Of a stretch of DNA of 34,068 nucleotides, positions 32,982-34,068 are shown piece by piece. Below the pieces are notes generated by a model that made no database searches, had not been told where the DNA came from, and saw only the letters and a list, made by a program, of their open reading frames with translations. The DNA lies in contig JAVWVS010000025.1 in the NCBI GenBank assembly GCA_036666555.1, positions 1-34,068 of the forward strand, read 5' to 3'. This DNA is from UMGS1251 sp036666555. Lineage in GTDB: Bacteria; Bacillota; Clostridia; Lachnospirales; Lachnospiraceae. Every line of letters begins with the position of its first letter. The first letter of the stretch is position 1. The position numbers and the translations under genes are program-made.

Positions 32982-33013
32982 CATTCAATGTTCCTCTTAT
33001 TTTTCTGTTTCCC

Positions 33014-33889
33014 CTAATCCAGATAAATCGGTGGTTCATAGTTTTTCCCAAGCAATGTTTTCTTACGCTCCTGGTATCCCAGAAATGCCCACTCTGTCAT
33101 ATCCGTCCATTGTTTTTCTGCTCTGTCATAGACCTGTACATATCCGATACGAGAGGGATGCATCCGCACGCTGTTAGTTGCATACTCTGCGCCGGTGTAC
33201 GGATTGATTTCCGGTTTTCGTTCTGGAACCGGAATGACTGGTTCTGGTTTTTCTTCTGCTACTGCTTCCGCTGCTTCCTCCGGTACTTCTGTAATTGATT
33301 CTTCTTCCGGCTCTTCTATCACCTCTGCATGTGTCTCTTCTTGTTTTACAATTGGAGCTTTTTTTATATACCCTTTTAAAACACTGGCAAGAGGTTTTTT
33401 CTTACTATTGTCCTGATTTTGTGCTGTTTGTTCGGATTTCACTTCTTCCACCTCTGATTCTATTTGATTAGTTTGTTCCGGTTCCTGCTGTTCCTCATGT
33501 ATGTCAACCAATTCTCCGATTGTAATGTCTCTTTCGGCCGGAGAACGTTTCTCGTCTTCTTTTATCAAATGTTCTTTAGATTCCAAAAAGATAGTTTTTC
33601 CTTGCTTTCTGCTCTTTTTAGTTGCTTTCTTTATTTCTTCTTCGGTTGGTGCTTCTTCAACAGCTTCGCTGCTTACCAATATATTTAATTGAAAAGGACA
33701 TTCCAATATCTCTGCAATTGTACGCATGTCCTGTTCTTGAAAATTATCACGTCCCAAACGCTGTGTCAGATTCTGACGCGACATCTTTTTTCCCGTCTTT
33801 TCTTCCACTTTCTCTGCCAGTTCCTTAATAGTCATTCCCTTCCGGCTTAAAATAATCTTGACTTGCTCCCCAAATGTCAAATTCAGCAT
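33014..33889 (-). CDS. XRE-type HTH protein with long acidic linker
   Basis: A 291-residue protein. Residues 5-75 form a Cro/C1-type helix-turn-helix (FGEQVKIILSRKGMTIKELA, MSRQNLTQRLG, MRTIAEILECPFQLNI). Residues 80-220 are low-complexity, Glu/Lys/Pro-rich and probably unfolded. The last 60 residues form a conserved-looking domain (INPYTGAEYATNSVRMHPSR, WTDMTEWAFLGYQERKKTLL). This looks less like a classic repressor and more like a DNA-binding adaptor. ATG 33889 has AGGAGG eight bases upstream. It heads the operon with dgt, but no autoregulatory site is clear. Function unknown. Confidence 0.86.
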   Translation of the reverse strand: MLNLTFGEQVKIILSRKGMTIKELAEKVEEKTGKKMSRQNLTQRLGRDNFQEQDMRTIAEILECPFQLNILVSSEAVEEAPTEEEIKKATKKSRKQGKTIFLESKEHLIKEDEKRSPAERDITIGELVDIHEEQQEPEQTNQIESEVEEVKSEQTAQNQDNSKKKPLASVLKGYIKKAPIVKQEETHAEVIEEPEEESITEVPEEAAEAVAEEKPEPVIPVPERKPEINPYTGAEYATNSVRMHPSRIGYVQVYDRAEKQWTDMTEWAFLGYQERKKTLLGKNYEPPIYLD

Positions 33890-33953
33890 GATTTTATCCT
33901 CCTTCTATATTATATCACCCCGTAAAATTGCATGTAAACTTTACTCTTTCTTT

Positions 33954-33982
33954 ATTTTATCAGATGATTTTGTATTCGTCAA
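33954..33982 (-). promoter_or_regulatory. promoter of the HTH/dgt/tadA operon
   Basis: On the minus strand TTGACG (33982-33977) and TAAAAT (33959-33954) are 17 bases apart, with TG one base before the -10. A second TATAAT (33914-33909) lies too near the ribosome site to be the main one. Beyond it, to the window end, is AT-rich sequence with nothing else I can support. Confidence 0.7.
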
Positions 33983-34068
33983 CGCCAACTGATTTTATAA
34001 TTGCTTAAGATTTTTTTTAGATTTTCATCATAGTTTGTACACATTTATCTTTTATAATAGTCTAAGAT

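Noticed and set aside
33195..33828. Several plus-strand frames opposite the HTH gene
   Set aside because: They are Ser/Phe-rich mirror images of the Glu/Lys-rich linker and have no ribosome sites.
1..34068. CRISPR arrays, insertion sequences, prophage genes, tRNA genes
   Set aside because: I looked for repeated spacers, transposase motifs, terminal repeats and tRNA arms and saw none.

Overview
The window reads as chromosome of an anaerobic Firmicute, most likely a Lachnospiraceae-type Clostridium relative. The reasons are strong AGGAGG ribosome sites, a large SRP RNA with an Alu domain, a bacterial V-type ATPase operon, clostridial ferredoxin, pyruvate formate-lyase, and several lineage-typical genes of unknown role. 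Gene density is high. I see no tRNA, 5S/16S/23S rRNA, CRISPR array, transposase or phage gene. The assignment to a family rests on gene content only.

Layout. (1) 1-3.7 kb, minus strand: an operon of an HtrA-like membrane protein whose protease triad is gone, a YhaM-type exoribonuclease, and an Fe-S 23S rRNA methyltransferase cut by the window edge. (2) 3.7-8.3 kb, plus strand: mutS2 followed by an OmpR/EnvZ-type two-component pair, ending in a strong bidirectional terminator. (3) 8.3-9.5 kb, minus strand: an orphan sugar-binding lipoprotein. (4) 9.6-13.2 kb, plus strand: a pyruvate formate-lyase (PFL) locus in which the enzyme is split into a 704-residue catalytic chain with the Cys-Cys pair and an 80-residue chain with the glycyl-radical site; then the activating enzyme and, from its own promoter, a 2[4Fe-4S] ferredoxin. 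(5) 13.3-13.9 kb: a MerR-like regulator. (6) 13.95-22.7 kb, minus strand: a complete V-ATPase operon, transcribed H-I-K-E-C-F-A-B-D, whose K subunit keeps the sodium ligands known from Enterococcus hirae.

(7) 22.7-28.5 kb, minus strand: a likely long operon of a DUF4080-type radical SAM protein, nth, a 33-residue membrane peptide, a HypE/PurM-like protein, an Lrp regulator, an aminotransferase and trmL. (8) 28.5-28.9 kb, plus strand: the SRP RNA gene with promoter and terminator. (9) 28.9-30.2 kb: a small unknown protein and a divergent FUSC-type membrane protein. (10) 30.2-33.9 kb, minus strand: an operon of an HTH protein with an acidic linker, a dGTPase, an unknown protein and tadA.

The most notable system is the split PFL. 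The glycyl-radical strand is cleaved when PFL meets oxygen, so a separate small radical subunit with its own ribosome site could work as a built-in replaceable part. The activase (stop/start overlap with the radical subunit) and the ferredoxin next door would serve to install the radical. The second notable item is the pseudoprotease HtrA. The third is the sodium-type V-ATPase with a palindrome over its promoter.
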